Numbered from the stretch's first letter, positions 40,698 through 49,922 are shown. The stretch: DNA of 64,000 nucleotides from Bacillota bacterium (GCA_023411575.1 JAEYOP010000071.1:124001-188000), one strand, 5' to 3'. The notes: generated by a model from the letters alone, not told the origin. A program made the numbers and translations.

Positions 40698-43145
40698 ATG
40701 TTGAAGGGGAAAAAAGTACAAAAGAAAAAGTACAAAGTAAAGAAGAAAAAAGGTCAGATGCTTCATTTGCAGGAAATACAGGGGATACTGGTGCTGACGC
40801 TCGGAATTCTGATGCTGCTGAGCTTCTATGTCAAGGATTCGATCGGGATGTTCGGCACGTTTATCCGGGATGCTTCGCTCGGGATGTTTGGGATTCCATC
40901 CTTCCTGATCCCGCCGGTGGTCATCGTGTTTGCGGTCGTCCTGGTGTTCGGGCCCGACGGGATGGAGTTGAAAAATAAACCGTTGTATGTGTTTTTTCTG
41001 TTCCTCCTGGTGTCGGCGCTGATCCAGACGGGGCATTACAGGCCGGAGGATTACGACAACCTGAAGCCGCTGCTGGTTCTGGATAAGTTTTACCACGACG
41101 GTACGGCGTTTTCCGGCGGAGGAGTGCTGGGCGGGATTATAAGCCTGCCGTTCCTCATTACGTTCAAGGTGCTCGGGACGATCATCATCCTGGCGGCCTT
41201 GATGATGGTGGACACCATTCTATTGACCAACTCTTCCATTTACGGTTTCTTTAAAGCCCTGCGGGCCTTATTTGTCCGCCGGGAGGATGGAACCCGGGAA
41301 AAGGGGACAAAAAAGTCTTCCGCGGCAGCGGAGGAGGACGATTTCCAGCCGACCATCGTGGGGGACGGGGAGGAAATGTCCCTGCAGTTTGACAAAAAGC
41401 CAAAAATCATTGATTTCAAAATAGAAAAAAACGCCCGGGAAATAAAGGATAAACCGGGCAAAAAGCGGCCGGACCTTGTGCCGGAAATCCGGGCGGAGCA
41501 ATCGGAGCCGGCGGAGGAAAAGGACGATCTTCCGCTGGAGCTTGTGATCGGCGATTTGAAAAAGAAGAAGCCGAGATTGGAAAGCCTGCCGGAAAGGCCC
41601 AATGTCAGCATGAATACGGGCATGAGCCCCAAAAGGCAGGGCATGGCGGCAGGAATGGAAGAAAGCATTGACGCCGAGATGAAAGCGGACAAGCCGCTCA
41701 AGTATGTTTGTCCTCCGTATGACTTGCTCAAGGCGGATGTGGAGGCCGGCGGCAATTCCAAAAACTACCGGAACCAGGTGCTGGAAGGGGCCAAGAAGCT
41801 GGAGGAGACCCTGGGCAGCTTCGGGGTTTCCGCAAAGGTCATCAATGTTACCAGGGGGCCGACGGTCACGCGGTATGAGCTTCAGCCCAGCGCCGGGGTC
41901 AAGGTGAGCCGGATCGTAAACCTTTCCGACGACATCGCCCTGAATCTCGCGGCTCCGGGCATCCGCCTGGAAGCGCCGATCCCGGGCAAGGCGGCCATCG
42001 GGATCGAAGTACCCAACAAGGAAGTAAACATGGTCCTGCTGCGGGATGTCGTCGAATCGGCGGAATTTGTGCAGCATCCGTCCAAATTGGCTTTTGCAGT
42101 GGGAAAGGACGTCTCCGGGGAAACGATCATCGCCGATATCGCCAAAATGCCTCACCTGCTGATCGCAGGCGCAACTGGTTCGGGAAAGAGCGTCTGCATA
42201 AACAGTCTTATTATAAGCCTGCTTTACAAGGCGGCGCCGGATGAGGTAAAACTGCTCATGATCGACCCCAAGGTGGTTGAACTGGGTGTTTATAACGGGA
42301 TTCCCCATCTGCTCATCCCCGTGGTCACGGAACCGAAGAAAGCCGCCGGTGCGCTGAATTGGGCGGTGCAGGAGATGGTCAACCGCTACAAGCTGTTTGC
42401 GGATAAGGCAGTCCGGGATATCAAGGGCTACAACGAGTTGATGAAAAGGACGGGGGAGCAGCCTACCCTGCCGCAGATCGTAATGATTATAGACGAGCTT
42501 GCTGATTTGATGATGGTGGCGCCCAATGACGTGGAGGATGCGATATGCCGGCTGGCCCAGATGGCCAGAGCGGCGGGGATGCATCTTGTCATTGCCACCC
42601 AGAGGCCTTCGGTGGACGTCATTACCGGCGTCATCAAGGCAAACATCCCGTCCAGGATCTCCTTTGCCGTATCGTCTCAGATCGATTCCAGGACCATATT
42701 GGATATGGCGGGCGCCGAGAAGCTGCTCGGAAGAGGCGACATGCTCCTGCATCCCGTCGGCAAGCCCAAGCCGGTCCGGGTCCAGGGCGCCAATATAACC
42801 GACGCGGAAGTGGAAAAGGTGGTCGAATTCGTCAAAGCCCAGGGAAATGCAAATTACGACGATCATATCATCGAAGAAATAAACAGCGAGGACAGTCCTT
42901 CTGAAGGCGACAGCGGAGATAACGACGAGCTTCTTCCGAGGGCCATCGAACTGGTGGTGGAAGCCGGACAGGCTTCGGTTTCCCTGATCCAGCGGAAATT
43001 CAAGGTCGGCTATGCAAGAGCCGCCAGGATCGTGGACCAGATGGAGGCCAGGGGAATCGTCGGCGGATTTGAAGGGAGCAAGCCCAGGCAAATCCTCATA
43101 TCCAGACAGCAATGGCAGGAAATGCAGATGGCCGATAAAGAATAG
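40698..43145 (+). CDS. spoIIIE: DNA translocase FtsK/SpoIIIE
   Basis: The 815-residue membrane motor pumps the chromosome through the division or sporulation septum. A basic N-terminus (KGKKVQKKKYKVKKKKG) is followed by four membrane segments (about residues 25-180). A charged linker runs to about 330, then the RecA-like motor follows with Walker A GATGSGKS and Walker B MIIDELADLM, and a winged-helix gamma domain closes the protein (RKFKVGYARAARIVDQM). GGGGGTGA precedes the ATG at 40698. A TACAAT at 40618-40623 is a possible -10 element. FtsK versus SpoIIIE cannot be separated by sequence alone; the tepA-ylzJ context favours SpoIIIE. Confidence 0.96.
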   Translation: MLKGKKVQKKKYKVKKKKGQMLHLQEIQGILVLTLGILMLLSFYVKDSIGMFGTFIRDASLGMFGIPSFLIPPVVIVFAVVLVFGPDGMELKNKPLYVFFLFLLVSALIQTGHYRPEDYDNLKPLLVLDKFYHDGTAFSGGGVLGGIISLPFLITFKVLGTIIILAALMMVDTILLTNSSIYGFFKALRALFVRREDGTREKGTKKSSAAAEEDDFQPTIVGDGEEMSLQFDKKPKIIDFKIEKNAREIKDKPGKKRPDLVPEIRAEQSEPAEEKDDLPLELVIGDLKKKKPRLESLPERPNVSMNTGMSPKRQGMAAGMEESIDAEMKADKPLKYVCPPYDLLKADVEAGGNSKNYRNQVLEGAKKLEETLGSFGVSAKVINVTRGPTVTRYELQPSAGVKVSRIVNLSDDIALNLAAPGIRLEAPIPGKAAIGIEVPNKEVNMVLLRDVVESAEFVQHPSKLAFAVGKDVSGETIIADIAKMPHLLIAGATGSGKSVCINSLIISLLYKAAPDEVKLLMIDPKVVELGVYNGIPHLLIPVVTEPKKAAGALNWAVQEMVNRYKLFADKAVRDIKGYNELMKRTGEQPTLPQIVMIIDELADLMMVAPNDVEDAICRLAQMARAAGMHLVIATQRPSVDVITGVIKANIPSRISFAVSSQIDSRTILDMAGAEKLLGRGDMLLHPVGKPKPVRVQGANITDAEVEKVVEFVKAQGNANYDDHIIEEINSEDSPSEGDSGDNDELLPRAIELVVEAGQASVSLIQRKFKVGYARAARIVDQMEARGIVGGFEGSKPRQILISRQQWQEMQMADKE

Positions 43146-43157
43146 GGAGGAAACAGC

Positions 43158-44885
43158 ATGTCGGTGGTAAACGGTTTTTTGATCGTTTGGATGGGTTGCC
43201 TTCTGGTCTATACGTTTTACCGTTTTATAAGGAAGAAAGACCTGTTGATCCTGATACCGGCATGCTGCCAGATTTTTGCCCTTGCAATAGCCGTCCCCGC
43301 CTTTATCGACAAGGTGGAATCTCCTTCGTTCATCCAATGGACCTATGTACTGCTCGGCATCCTGTTGCCGTCCGTTTTTCTTTTTATGGATTATTTTAAA
43401 ATGATCCGGAAGGTAAAGAACCAGGGGATATACGGGGGGCTGGTGGAGGCGCGCGCAAAGAAAAGCCGGGACAACCGCAGCATCCCTGTCGAGGGGATCA
43501 ACCATCTCCTCCGGGAAAAGCAGACAAATGAAATCCTGCGGGAGTTGAAAAATCTTCCGGAGGAAATGCAGAAGAAGGTAAAAAAGTCCCTGAATGCCGC
43601 TCATTCCCTGGTAAGCAGCGATAAGCTGAAGGAAGCCTTCTGTATCTATGATATCCTGTCGCTGCTGTTCGATTCTTCCAGCATGCTCCATTACAATCTG
43701 GCAGGAATCTGCTACAGGTTGGAGCGTTATGAGGATGCCGCCGGGCATTATAAAAAGGCCATGGATGCGGCAGACAAGGATTCGGCTGAAAAAAAGGATA
43801 TCCTGTACAACCTGGGAAATACCTGGTTCATGCTGAAAAAATTCAGCAAAGCCATCGATTGCTATGAAAAAGTGCTGGAGCTGGACCCCGCCGACCGGAT
43901 GGCCAATGAAAACCTGGCGTTTTCCTACGTCCAGTTCGGAGATAAAAACAAAGGAATCGAGATTCTGAACCAGGTCAAGGAAGGCGAGAGCGGTTACAGG
44001 GCCCGCTATATAAAAGGAAAGCTTCTGGCGGAAGCTGCCAGGCACGAGGAGGCGGAAAAGGAACTCCGGGAATGCATCCTGCTGGAACCTTCCGGGATCG
44101 AAGCGCGGGAGGAACTCGGTAAAGTGCTTCTGAAGCAGAACAAGCTGGAGGAGACTTTGGCAGTGCTGGATGAAATCGTTAAGCTTAAGCCGGACCATTA
44201 CGCTACCTGGTGCAGCAAGGGGAATGTGTGCAGCCGGATGAAACGCTGGAACGACGCTGTTTTTTGTTATGGCAACGCAATTGAATTGAAGCCGGACAAT
44301 TATAAAAATTACTATAACATGGGGGTAGCCCTGGAAGAGTGCGGCAAAAGAGAGGCGGCAATTGACGCCTACAAAAAGGCCATCGACCTCCGTCCGGATT
44401 TCGTTGATGCCTACAACAACCTGGGCATCGCCCTTTCGATGGCCGGCAACAATGAAAGCGCCCGGAAGGTTTACGAGGAAGGGATCAAGATCAATCCGCA
44501 GGATTTCAGCCTGTTTTTCAACATGGGCATGAATCTTTTCGAATCGGGGAAATACATCGAAGCCGCGGCCGCCTATCGAAACGCCCTGGACATCAAGCCG
44601 GACGAGATGGAGGTCTATTATTGCCTCGGAGCGGCCCTGACGGAGCTGAGGCATTATAATGACGCCATCGACGCGTACAAGAAGGCCATGAAGATCAAAC
44701 CGGCGGACGGGGAGCTTCATTATAATATAGCGGTGATTTACGCCATGCTGGGCCGGTATGATATTGCCGGGGAAAACTTGAAGCAGGCGATCGAGCTGAA
44801 GGAGGACGTGCGGCAGGACGCCCGGAAAAACAGGGCGTTTGACGGCATGCGGGGCCGGAAGGAATTCCGGGAAATGGTTTCGTGA
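43158..44885 (+). CDS. Tetratricopeptide-repeat membrane protein
   Basis: The 575-residue protein has two to three N-terminal membrane segments (about residues 3-80) and then roughly ten TPR units, visible from repeated patterns such as YNLGNTWFMLKKFSKAIDCYEKVLELDP, with AxxxYxxAxxxxP spacing. TPR arrays mediate protein contacts, and its partners are unknown. GGGAGGAAAC lies before the ATG, 12 bases after the spoIIIE stop, so it is probably co-transcribed with the translocase. Confidence 0.9.
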   Translation: MSVVNGFLIVWMGCLLVYTFYRFIRKKDLLILIPACCQIFALAIAVPAFIDKVESPSFIQWTYVLLGILLPSVFLFMDYFKMIRKVKNQGIYGGLVEARAKKSRDNRSIPVEGINHLLREKQTNEILRELKNLPEEMQKKVKKSLNAAHSLVSSDKLKEAFCIYDILSLLFDSSSMLHYNLAGICYRLERYEDAAGHYKKAMDAADKDSAEKKDILYNLGNTWFMLKKFSKAIDCYEKVLELDPADRMANENLAFSYVQFGDKNKGIEILNQVKEGESGYRARYIKGKLLAEAARHEEAEKELRECILLEPSGIEAREELGKVLLKQNKLEETLAVLDEIVKLKPDHYATWCSKGNVCSRMKRWNDAVFCYGNAIELKPDNYKNYYNMGVALEECGKREAAIDAYKKAIDLRPDFVDAYNNLGIALSMAGNNESARKVYEEGIKINPQDFSLFFNMGMNLFESGKYIEAAAAYRNALDIKPDEMEVYYCLGAALTELRHYNDAIDAYKKAMKIKPADGELHYNIAVIYAMLGRYDIAGENLKQAIELKEDVRQDARKNRAFDGMRGRKEFREMVS

Positions 44886-44951
44886 CCGGTTTTGGTTTAA
44901 AAACCCGAAAATTGTGCTAGAATTATTGAAACAGATGCAAGGAGCATATAG

Positions 44952-47117
44952 ATGACCTTTTTACCGGTAAACAGGGAAGACATGGAAGCCCGTGGATGGG
45001 ACAGCATAGACTTCCTTTATATCAGCGGCGATGCCTACGTCGATCATCCGAGCTTCGGGCACGCCATCCTCACACGACTTTTGGAAAGTGAAGGCTACAG
45101 GGTCGGAATCATTGCCCAGCCGGACTGGAAAAATCATAATGACTTCATGAGGTTAGGACGACCTAATTACGCTGTGCTGATTTCCTCCGGCGTGATCGAT
45201 TCCATGGTCAATCATTACACGGCTAGCAAGAAGCCCCGGAGCGACGACAGCTATTCGCCGGGAGGAAAGGCCGGGTACAGGCCCGACAGAGCCGTTATCG
45301 TCTATGCCAACCGGGTCCGGGAGGCTTTCAAGGGCATCCCCGTGATTATCGGGGGACTTGAGGCCAGCCTCAGGCGTTTTGCCCATTATGACTACTGGGA
45401 CGACAAGGTGCGGAGATCCATCCTGGTAGACAGCAAGGCGGACCTTCTCATTTACGGCATGGGGGAAAAGCCGATTCTCGAAATCGCCTCTGCGCTGGCA
45501 AAGGGGCGCTCCATTCATGAAATGGCCAAAATCCGCGGAACCTCCTACATAGCGGATTCCTTCGACGCCGGGGACCCCTCCGCCGGAATTTTGCTGCCCT
45601 CTTATGAAGAGGTCGCCGAGAGTAAAAAGGTCTACGCGAAAGCGTTTATGATCCAGTACAACGAGCAGGATGCGTTGAGCGGAAAAACCCTCGTTCAGCC
45701 CCACGGAGACAAGTTTGTCGTTCAGAATCCTCCGGCCTACCCGATGCCGGCGAAGGAACTGGATAAAATTTACGCATTGCCTTATGAGAGGACATACCAC
45801 CCTTCCTATGAAAGCGCCGGCGGCATTCCTGCCATCCGGGAGGTGGAATTCAGCATTACGAGCCACCGGGGATGTTATGGAGGCTGTTCCTTTTGCGCGC
45901 TGAATTTTCACCAGGGAAGGGTCATCCAGAAGCGCAGCCAGGCCTCGATTCTGAATGAGGCCAAAAAGCTTGTCTGGCAGCCCGGTTTCAAGGGCTACAT
46001 CCATGACGTGGGCGGGCCGACGGCGAATTTCCGGAATGTGGCCTGCGAACGGCAAAAGGAGTACGGCGTCTGCAAAGGAAAACAGTGCCTCCATCCTCAG
46101 CCGTGCAAGAACTTAAAGGTGGATCACAGCGAGTATCTGGAACTTTTAAGAAAACTGAGGCAGCTGCCGGAAGTGAAAAAAGTGTTTATCCGTTCGGGAA
46201 TCCGCTACGACTACCTTATGCTGGACAAAAACGACGACTTTTTCAAGGAGCTTTGCGAGCACCATGTCAGCGGACAATTGAAAGTGGCTCCGGAGCATGT
46301 GGTGGACAGGGTCCTGGAGAAGATGGGCAAGCCCGGGCGAAAAGTCTATGACGCCTTCGTAAAGAAGTTCTACGAAATCAATAAAAAGATCGGCAAGGAG
46401 CAGTACCTTGTACCGTATCTGATATCAAGCCATCCGGGAAGCGATTTGAACGCGGCGGTGGAACTGGCGCTCTACCTCAAGCACTCCGGGTATACGCCGG
46501 AACAGGTGCAGGATTTTTATCCCACCCCGGGGACGCTTTCCACCTGCATGTTTTACACTGCGCTGGATCCCAGGACGATGAAAAGCATATATGTCCCGAC
46601 CTCGCCGAAGGACAAAGCGATGCAGAGGGCGCTGCTGCAGTTCAGAAGGCCCGAGAACCAGCCGCTGGTGCGGGAAGCCCTCCGAAAGGCCGGCAGGGAA
46701 GACCTGATCGGCTACGGGAAGGAATGCCTCGTATGGCCGGAGCAGGCGTGGCGTGGCGGCCATGTAAGCGAGCGCAGGAGCGTCAGCAAGAGCGGAAGCA
46801 GGGACGGCGGCCGCGACGGAAGCGCCGGCAGAGGCGGGAGCAGGGATGCCAGGCAGGATGCCGGGAGAAACGCGGGTAAGAGCGGAAGCAGAAGCATGGC
46901 GCGGGACGACGACAGAAGCGCCGGAAGGAACGAAAATAGGAACGCAAAGCAGTTTGACCGGAAGGATGAAAAACGAAATACCGGGAGCGGAAACCGAAAA
47001 GGCGGAAGCGATCCGGCAGGACGGAATAAAACGGCCGGGAATACCGGAACCGGCTTGAAAAAAAGCCGCGGCGCTGCGAAACAGACCCCGAAAGGAAGGC
47101 GTTCCGAACGAAAATAA
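44952..47117 (+). CDS. YgiQ family radical SAM protein with long basic C-terminal tail
   Basis: The 721-residue protein starts with the family block WDSIDFLYISGDAYVDHPSFG, carries GGLEASLRRFAHYDYWDD, and has the radical SAM motif Cys-x3-Cys-x2-Cys in HRGCYGGCSFCALNFHQG at about residues 305-320. The reaction of YgiQ proteins is not established. After the conserved end WPEQAWRGG (about residue 600) comes a tail of some 115 residues made of Arg, Gly, Ser, Asp and Asn, with no fold evident. TGCAAGGAGC precedes the ATG. Confidence 0.93.
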   Translation: MTFLPVNREDMEARGWDSIDFLYISGDAYVDHPSFGHAILTRLLESEGYRVGIIAQPDWKNHNDFMRLGRPNYAVLISSGVIDSMVNHYTASKKPRSDDSYSPGGKAGYRPDRAVIVYANRVREAFKGIPVIIGGLEASLRRFAHYDYWDDKVRRSILVDSKADLLIYGMGEKPILEIASALAKGRSIHEMAKIRGTSYIADSFDAGDPSAGILLPSYEEVAESKKVYAKAFMIQYNEQDALSGKTLVQPHGDKFVVQNPPAYPMPAKELDKIYALPYERTYHPSYESAGGIPAIREVEFSITSHRGCYGGCSFCALNFHQGRVIQKRSQASILNEAKKLVWQPGFKGYIHDVGGPTANFRNVACERQKEYGVCKGKQCLHPQPCKNLKVDHSEYLELLRKLRQLPEVKKVFIRSGIRYDYLMLDKNDDFFKELCEHHVSGQLKVAPEHVVDRVLEKMGKPGRKVYDAFVKKFYEINKKIGKEQYLVPYLISSHPGSDLNAAVELALYLKHSGYTPEQVQDFYPTPGTLSTCMFYTALDPRTMKSIYVPTSPKDKAMQRALLQFRRPENQPLVREALRKAGREDLIGYGKECLVWPEQAWRGGHVSERRSVSKSGSRDGGRDGSAGRGGSRDARQDAGRNAGKSGSRSMARDDDRSAGRNENRNAKQFDRKDEKRNTGSGNRKGGSDPAGRNKTAGNTGTGLKKSRGAAKQTPKGRRSERK

Positions 47118-47240
47118 TGGGAGCGGAGTGGTGAAAACAGCAGCGTTAAATGGAGGGATATGGCAGGCCGAAAGGGCGTCCTCCGGCCTGAAATAGGGCA
47201 AAATCCAATAAGCAGGCCGATTGCTCCGCTTTTGTTTTTC

Positions 47241-47269
47241 TTGACATAAAAATTAAAAAAGTTTACAAT
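47241..47269 (+). promoter_or_regulatory. Strong sigma-A promoter of rny
   Basis: TTGACA (47241-47246) and TACAAT (47264-47269) are spaced by 17 bases in an A-rich tract. Transcription should start near 47276, giving a leader of about 145 bases. The stretch from the YgiQ stop (47117) to this promoter carries a CAGGCCG/CGGCCTG hairpin at 47163-47191 and nothing else clear. Confidence 0.85.
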
Positions 47270-47275
47270 TAATTT

Positions 47276-47405
47276 GTGTTTCAGATAACAAGCGGGTGGT
47301 AGTACCGCCTGCACATTATCAATACCGGTTTCAACCGGGGCTGGTCGTTGGCACAGGCCGACTGCCCGCCTACGCGGCCGGAATGACCATTGAAAACTGA
47401 ATATA
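47276..47405 (+). promoter_or_regulatory. Structured 5' leader of rny
   Basis: The leader contains successive hairpins. GCGGGTGG (47292-47299), loop TAGTA, CCGCCTGC (47305-47312). CCGG (47325-47328) with CCGG (47335-47338). GTCG (47344-47347) with CGAC (47359-47362). GCCCGC with GCGGC (47364-47378). No T-run follows, so control would be on translation or RNA stability rather than termination. It does not match a leader class I know. Confidence 0.55.
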
Positions 47406-47419
47406 AGGAGGTGTGTGTT

Positions 47420-48979
47420 ATTTTAGACGTGGCTATTGGAATAATAATTGGCCTGATAGTTGGGGCTGTAGTGGCTTCGATTATTTCGTTCCGTAAAGGA
47501 TATAACCGCAGAAAAAATGATGCAGAAGCTGAAATCGGCAGCGCTGAACAGGAATCGAAGAGAATCGTCAATGAAGCGTTAAAGACGGCCGAGAGTAAAA
47601 AGAGGGAAGCTCTTCTTGAAGCAAAGGAAGAGGTCCACAGAAGCAGAATGGAACTGGACAGGGAGATCAAGGAACGCAGGAACGAGATTCAGAGACAGGA
47701 AAGAAGACTGGTCCAGAAAGAGGAAACACTCGACAAAAAAGTGGAATCGCTGGAGCAGAAAGAGGAAAACCTGAACAAGAAGACCAGGGACGTGCAAACC
47801 ACACAGGAAAAGGTCAACGAGCTTCTGAAAAGGCAGCTGGATGAACTGGAGAGGATTTCCGGTCTTTCCGTTGAAGATGCGAAGCAGTACCTGATCCGGA
47901 ACGTAGAAGATGAAGTGAAGCACGAGCTTGCGATCCTGGTGAAGGAGCTTGAAGCAAAAGCCAAGGAAGAAGCCGACCGAAAGGCAAGGGACATCGTCGC
48001 GACCGCAATCCAAAAATGCGCCGCCGACCATGTATCCGAATCCACCGTATCCGTCGTACCTCTGCCGAATGATGAAATGAAAGGCCGCATTATAGGCCGT
48101 GAAGGCAGAAATATCAGAACCCTCGAGACCCTGACGGGAATCGACCTGATCATTGACGATACGCCGGAAGCCGTTATCCTTTCCGGATTTGATCCGATAC
48201 GAAGGGAAGTTGCAAGGATTACACTTGAAAAGCTTATTATCGATGGCAGAATCCATCCGGCCAGAATTGAAGAAATGGTCGAAAAGGCAAAGAAGGAAGT
48301 AGAGAATACCATACGCCAGGAAGGCGACCGCGCCACATTCGAAACGGGCGTCCACGGACTGCATCCCGAAGTGATCAAGCTTCTCGGAAAGCTCCGGTTC
48401 AGGACCAGTTACGGACAGAACGTTTTGAACCATTCCATCGAGGTATCGACCCTCGCGGGAATTATGGCGGCCGAGCTGGGTGCGGATGTAGTGCTTGCCA
48501 AGAGAGCAGGCCTTCTGCATGACATCGGCAAAGCGGTAGACCACGAAGTGGAGGGCTCTCACGTTACCATCGGAGCCGACCTTGCGAAGAAGTACAGGGA
48601 AGGCAATGACGTAATCAATTCCATTATGGCCCACCACGGAGATGTGGAACCTACGTCCCTCATCGCAGTGCTGGTACAGGCCGCCGATTCCATATCGGCC
48701 GCAAGACCGGGCGCGAGAAGGGAGACCCTGGAGTCTTACATCAAGAGGATTGAGAAGCTTGAAGAAATCGCAAATTCCTTCCCCGGTGTCGAGAAATGCT
48801 TCGCGATACAGGCCGGCAGGGAAATCCGGATTATCGTCAAGCCGGAGGATGTGTCCGATGACGAAATGGTATTGAAGGCGCGGGAGATCGTGAAAAAGAT
48901 CGAGAGCGAGCTGGAATACCCCGGACAGATCAAGGTAAACGTAATCAGGGAGACAAGGGCAATCGAATACGCAAAATAA
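47420..48979 (+). CDS. rny: Ribonuclease Y
   Basis: RNase Y is the membrane-anchored endonuclease that starts mRNA decay in many Gram-positive bacteria. The protein has an N-terminal membrane segment (ILDVAIGIIIGLIVGAVVAS), a long charged coiled coil to about residue 200, a KH domain (MKGRIIGREGRNIRTLE) and an HD domain (LLHDIGKAVDHEVEGSH). AGGAGGTG at 47406-47413 points to the ATT at 47420, 8 bases downstream, giving 519 residues, almost exactly the Bacillus length of 520. No ATG, GTG or TTG is well placed; GTG 47429 is 17 bases away. The start is thus probably a non-standard ATT. ymdB follows. Confidence 0.93.
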   Translation: MLDVAIGIIIGLIVGAVVASIISFRKGYNRRKNDAEAEIGSAEQESKRIVNEALKTAESKKREALLEAKEEVHRSRMELDREIKERRNEIQRQERRLVQKEETLDKKVESLEQKEENLNKKTRDVQTTQEKVNELLKRQLDELERISGLSVEDAKQYLIRNVEDEVKHELAILVKELEAKAKEEADRKARDIVATAIQKCAADHVSESTVSVVPLPNDEMKGRIIGREGRNIRTLETLTGIDLIIDDTPEAVILSGFDPIRREVARITLEKLIIDGRIHPARIEEMVEKAKKEVENTIRQEGDRATFETGVHGLHPEVIKLLGKLRFRTSYGQNVLNHSIEVSTLAGIMAAELGADVVLAKRAGLLHDIGKAVDHEVEGSHVTIGADLAKKYREGNDVINSIMAHHGDVEPTSLIAVLVQAADSISAARPGARRETLESYIKRIEKLEEIANSFPGVEKCFAIQAGREIRIIVKPEDVSDDEMVLKAREIVKKIESELEYPGQIKVNVIRETRAIEYAK

Positions 48980-48990
48980 GAACGCAGTGT

Positions 48991-49024
48991 AAAACAAGAG
49001 GGCATCAGCCCTCTTGTTTTTTTG
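48991..49024 (+). terminator. Intrinsic terminator after rny
   Basis: AAAACAAGAGGGC (48991-49003), loop ATCA, GCCCTCTTGTTTT (49008-49020), with T-run TTTTTT: a 13-bp perfect stem. Confidence 0.92.
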
Positions 49025-49050
49025 CCGGAAGCTTTCGTTTATGGTATAGT
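49022..49050 (+). promoter_or_regulatory. Sigma-A promoter of ymdB
   Basis: TTGCCG (49022-49027) and TATAGT (49045-49050) are spaced by 17 bases, 33 bases before the ymdB start and directly after the rny terminator. Confidence 0.65.
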
Positions 49051-49082
49051 ATATTTAATTCTAGACGACGGAGGAACAGAAT

Positions 49083-49856
49083 TTGAAGGTATTGTTCATC
49101 GGTGATATTGTAGGAAATCCGGGTAGGAAAGCGGCCAGGGAAATGATCAGCGAAGTCCGCAGGGAAATGCCGTTCGATTACTGCGTCGCGAACGGCGAAA
49201 ACACGGCCGGGGGTACCGGCATCACCTGCGTTGTGGCGCAAGAGCTCTATAAATCCGGCATTGATGCGATCACCATGGGAAATCATACCTGGTCCAAGCG
49301 GGAAATCACCAGCTTTATCGACTCGGACCCCAAAATCGTCCGTCCGGCCAACTACCCGGCGGGGCTTCCGGGGAAAGGCTCGATCATTGTCGGGGGCAAG
49401 CTGGGCATTGTCAACCTGCTGGGAAAGGTCTACATGGACCATTCGGAATGTCCTTTCAGGGCCCTGGACAGGGAGCTAGAGTTCCTGAAGCCCCAGGTAA
49501 AGGCGATCCTTGTGGATATCCACGCGGAGGCTACCTCGGAAAAGTGTGCGCTGGCCTGGCATGCAGACGGCAGGGTAAGCGCCGTACTGGGTACCCATAC
49601 CCACGTCCAGACTGCGGATGAGAGGATTCTTCCGTGCGGCACGGCCTTTATTTCCGATGTGGGAATGACCGGGCCTTACGAAGGAATTATAGGAGTGGAA
49701 AGGGAAGCCGTGCTGGAGAAATTCCTGACCTGCATGCCCGTCCGGTTTGAACCGGCAAAGGGTTCCGTCCAGTTCAACGCGGTTCACCTGGAGATTGAGG
49801 AAAAAACGGGAAGGACTTTGAAAATCCAAAGAATAGCGAAAGTATTTGATTTATAA
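49083..49856 (+). CDS. ymdB: YmdB family metallophosphoesterase (TIGR00282)
   Basis: The 257-residue protein has the two-metal phosphoesterase pattern GDIVGNPGR, NGENTAGG, MGNHTWSKRE and the late His cluster VLGTHTHVQTADE. In Bacillus subtilis YmdB hydrolyses cyclic nucleotide phosphodiesters and influences the choice between biofilm and motility. The start is TTG at 49083 with GGAGGAAC upstream. It keeps the conserved order rny-ymdB-spoVS but has its own promoter here. Confidence 0.93.
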   Translation: MKVLFIGDIVGNPGRKAAREMISEVRREMPFDYCVANGENTAGGTGITCVVAQELYKSGIDAITMGNHTWSKREITSFIDSDPKIVRPANYPAGLPGKGSIIVGGKLGIVNLLGKVYMDHSECPFRALDRELEFLKPQVKAILVDIHAEATSEKCALAWHADGRVSAVLGTHTHVQTADERILPCGTAFISDVGMTGPYEGIIGVEREAVLEKFLTCMPVRFEPAKGSVQFNAVHLEIEEKTGRTLKIQRIAKVFDL

Positions 49857-49893
49857 TATAAATTAGAGAAATTACTAAATTTTAACTAAAAAA

Positions 49894-49922
49894 AAAGGAA
49901 TTTCAATTTCTGTGTAGAATAA
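49894..49922 (+). promoter_or_regulatory. Sigma-H promoter of spoVS
   Basis: AAAGGAATT (49894-49902) and GTAGAATAA (49914-49922) match the sigma-H consensus RnAGGAwWW and RnnGAATww with the expected 11-base gap. spoVS is a known sigma-H target in Bacillus subtilis. Confidence 0.8.

Noticed and set aside
41268..44720. A very long open frame (1150 codons) on the minus strand opposite spoIIIE and the TPR gene
   Set aside because: It lies entirely antisense to two clear genes, has no recognisable domain, and is explained by the codon bias of the plus-strand genes, which rarely creates stops in that frame. Similar long antisense frames over carB, pyrC, scfB and MCP were rejected for the same reason.
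47160..47249. A 29-codon frame with a nearby GGAGGG upstream of rny
   Set aside because: The spacing from GGAGGG to ATG is too short, the frame runs through the rny promoter, and the peptide has no recognisable character.
47286..47312. T-box-like sequence (GGGTGGTAGTACCGC) in the rny leader
   Set aside because: The canonical T-box core GGGTGGNACCGCG is interrupted by two extra bases, no Stem I specifier loop or terminator is seen, and the gene is not an aminoacyl-tRNA synthetase or amino acid gene.
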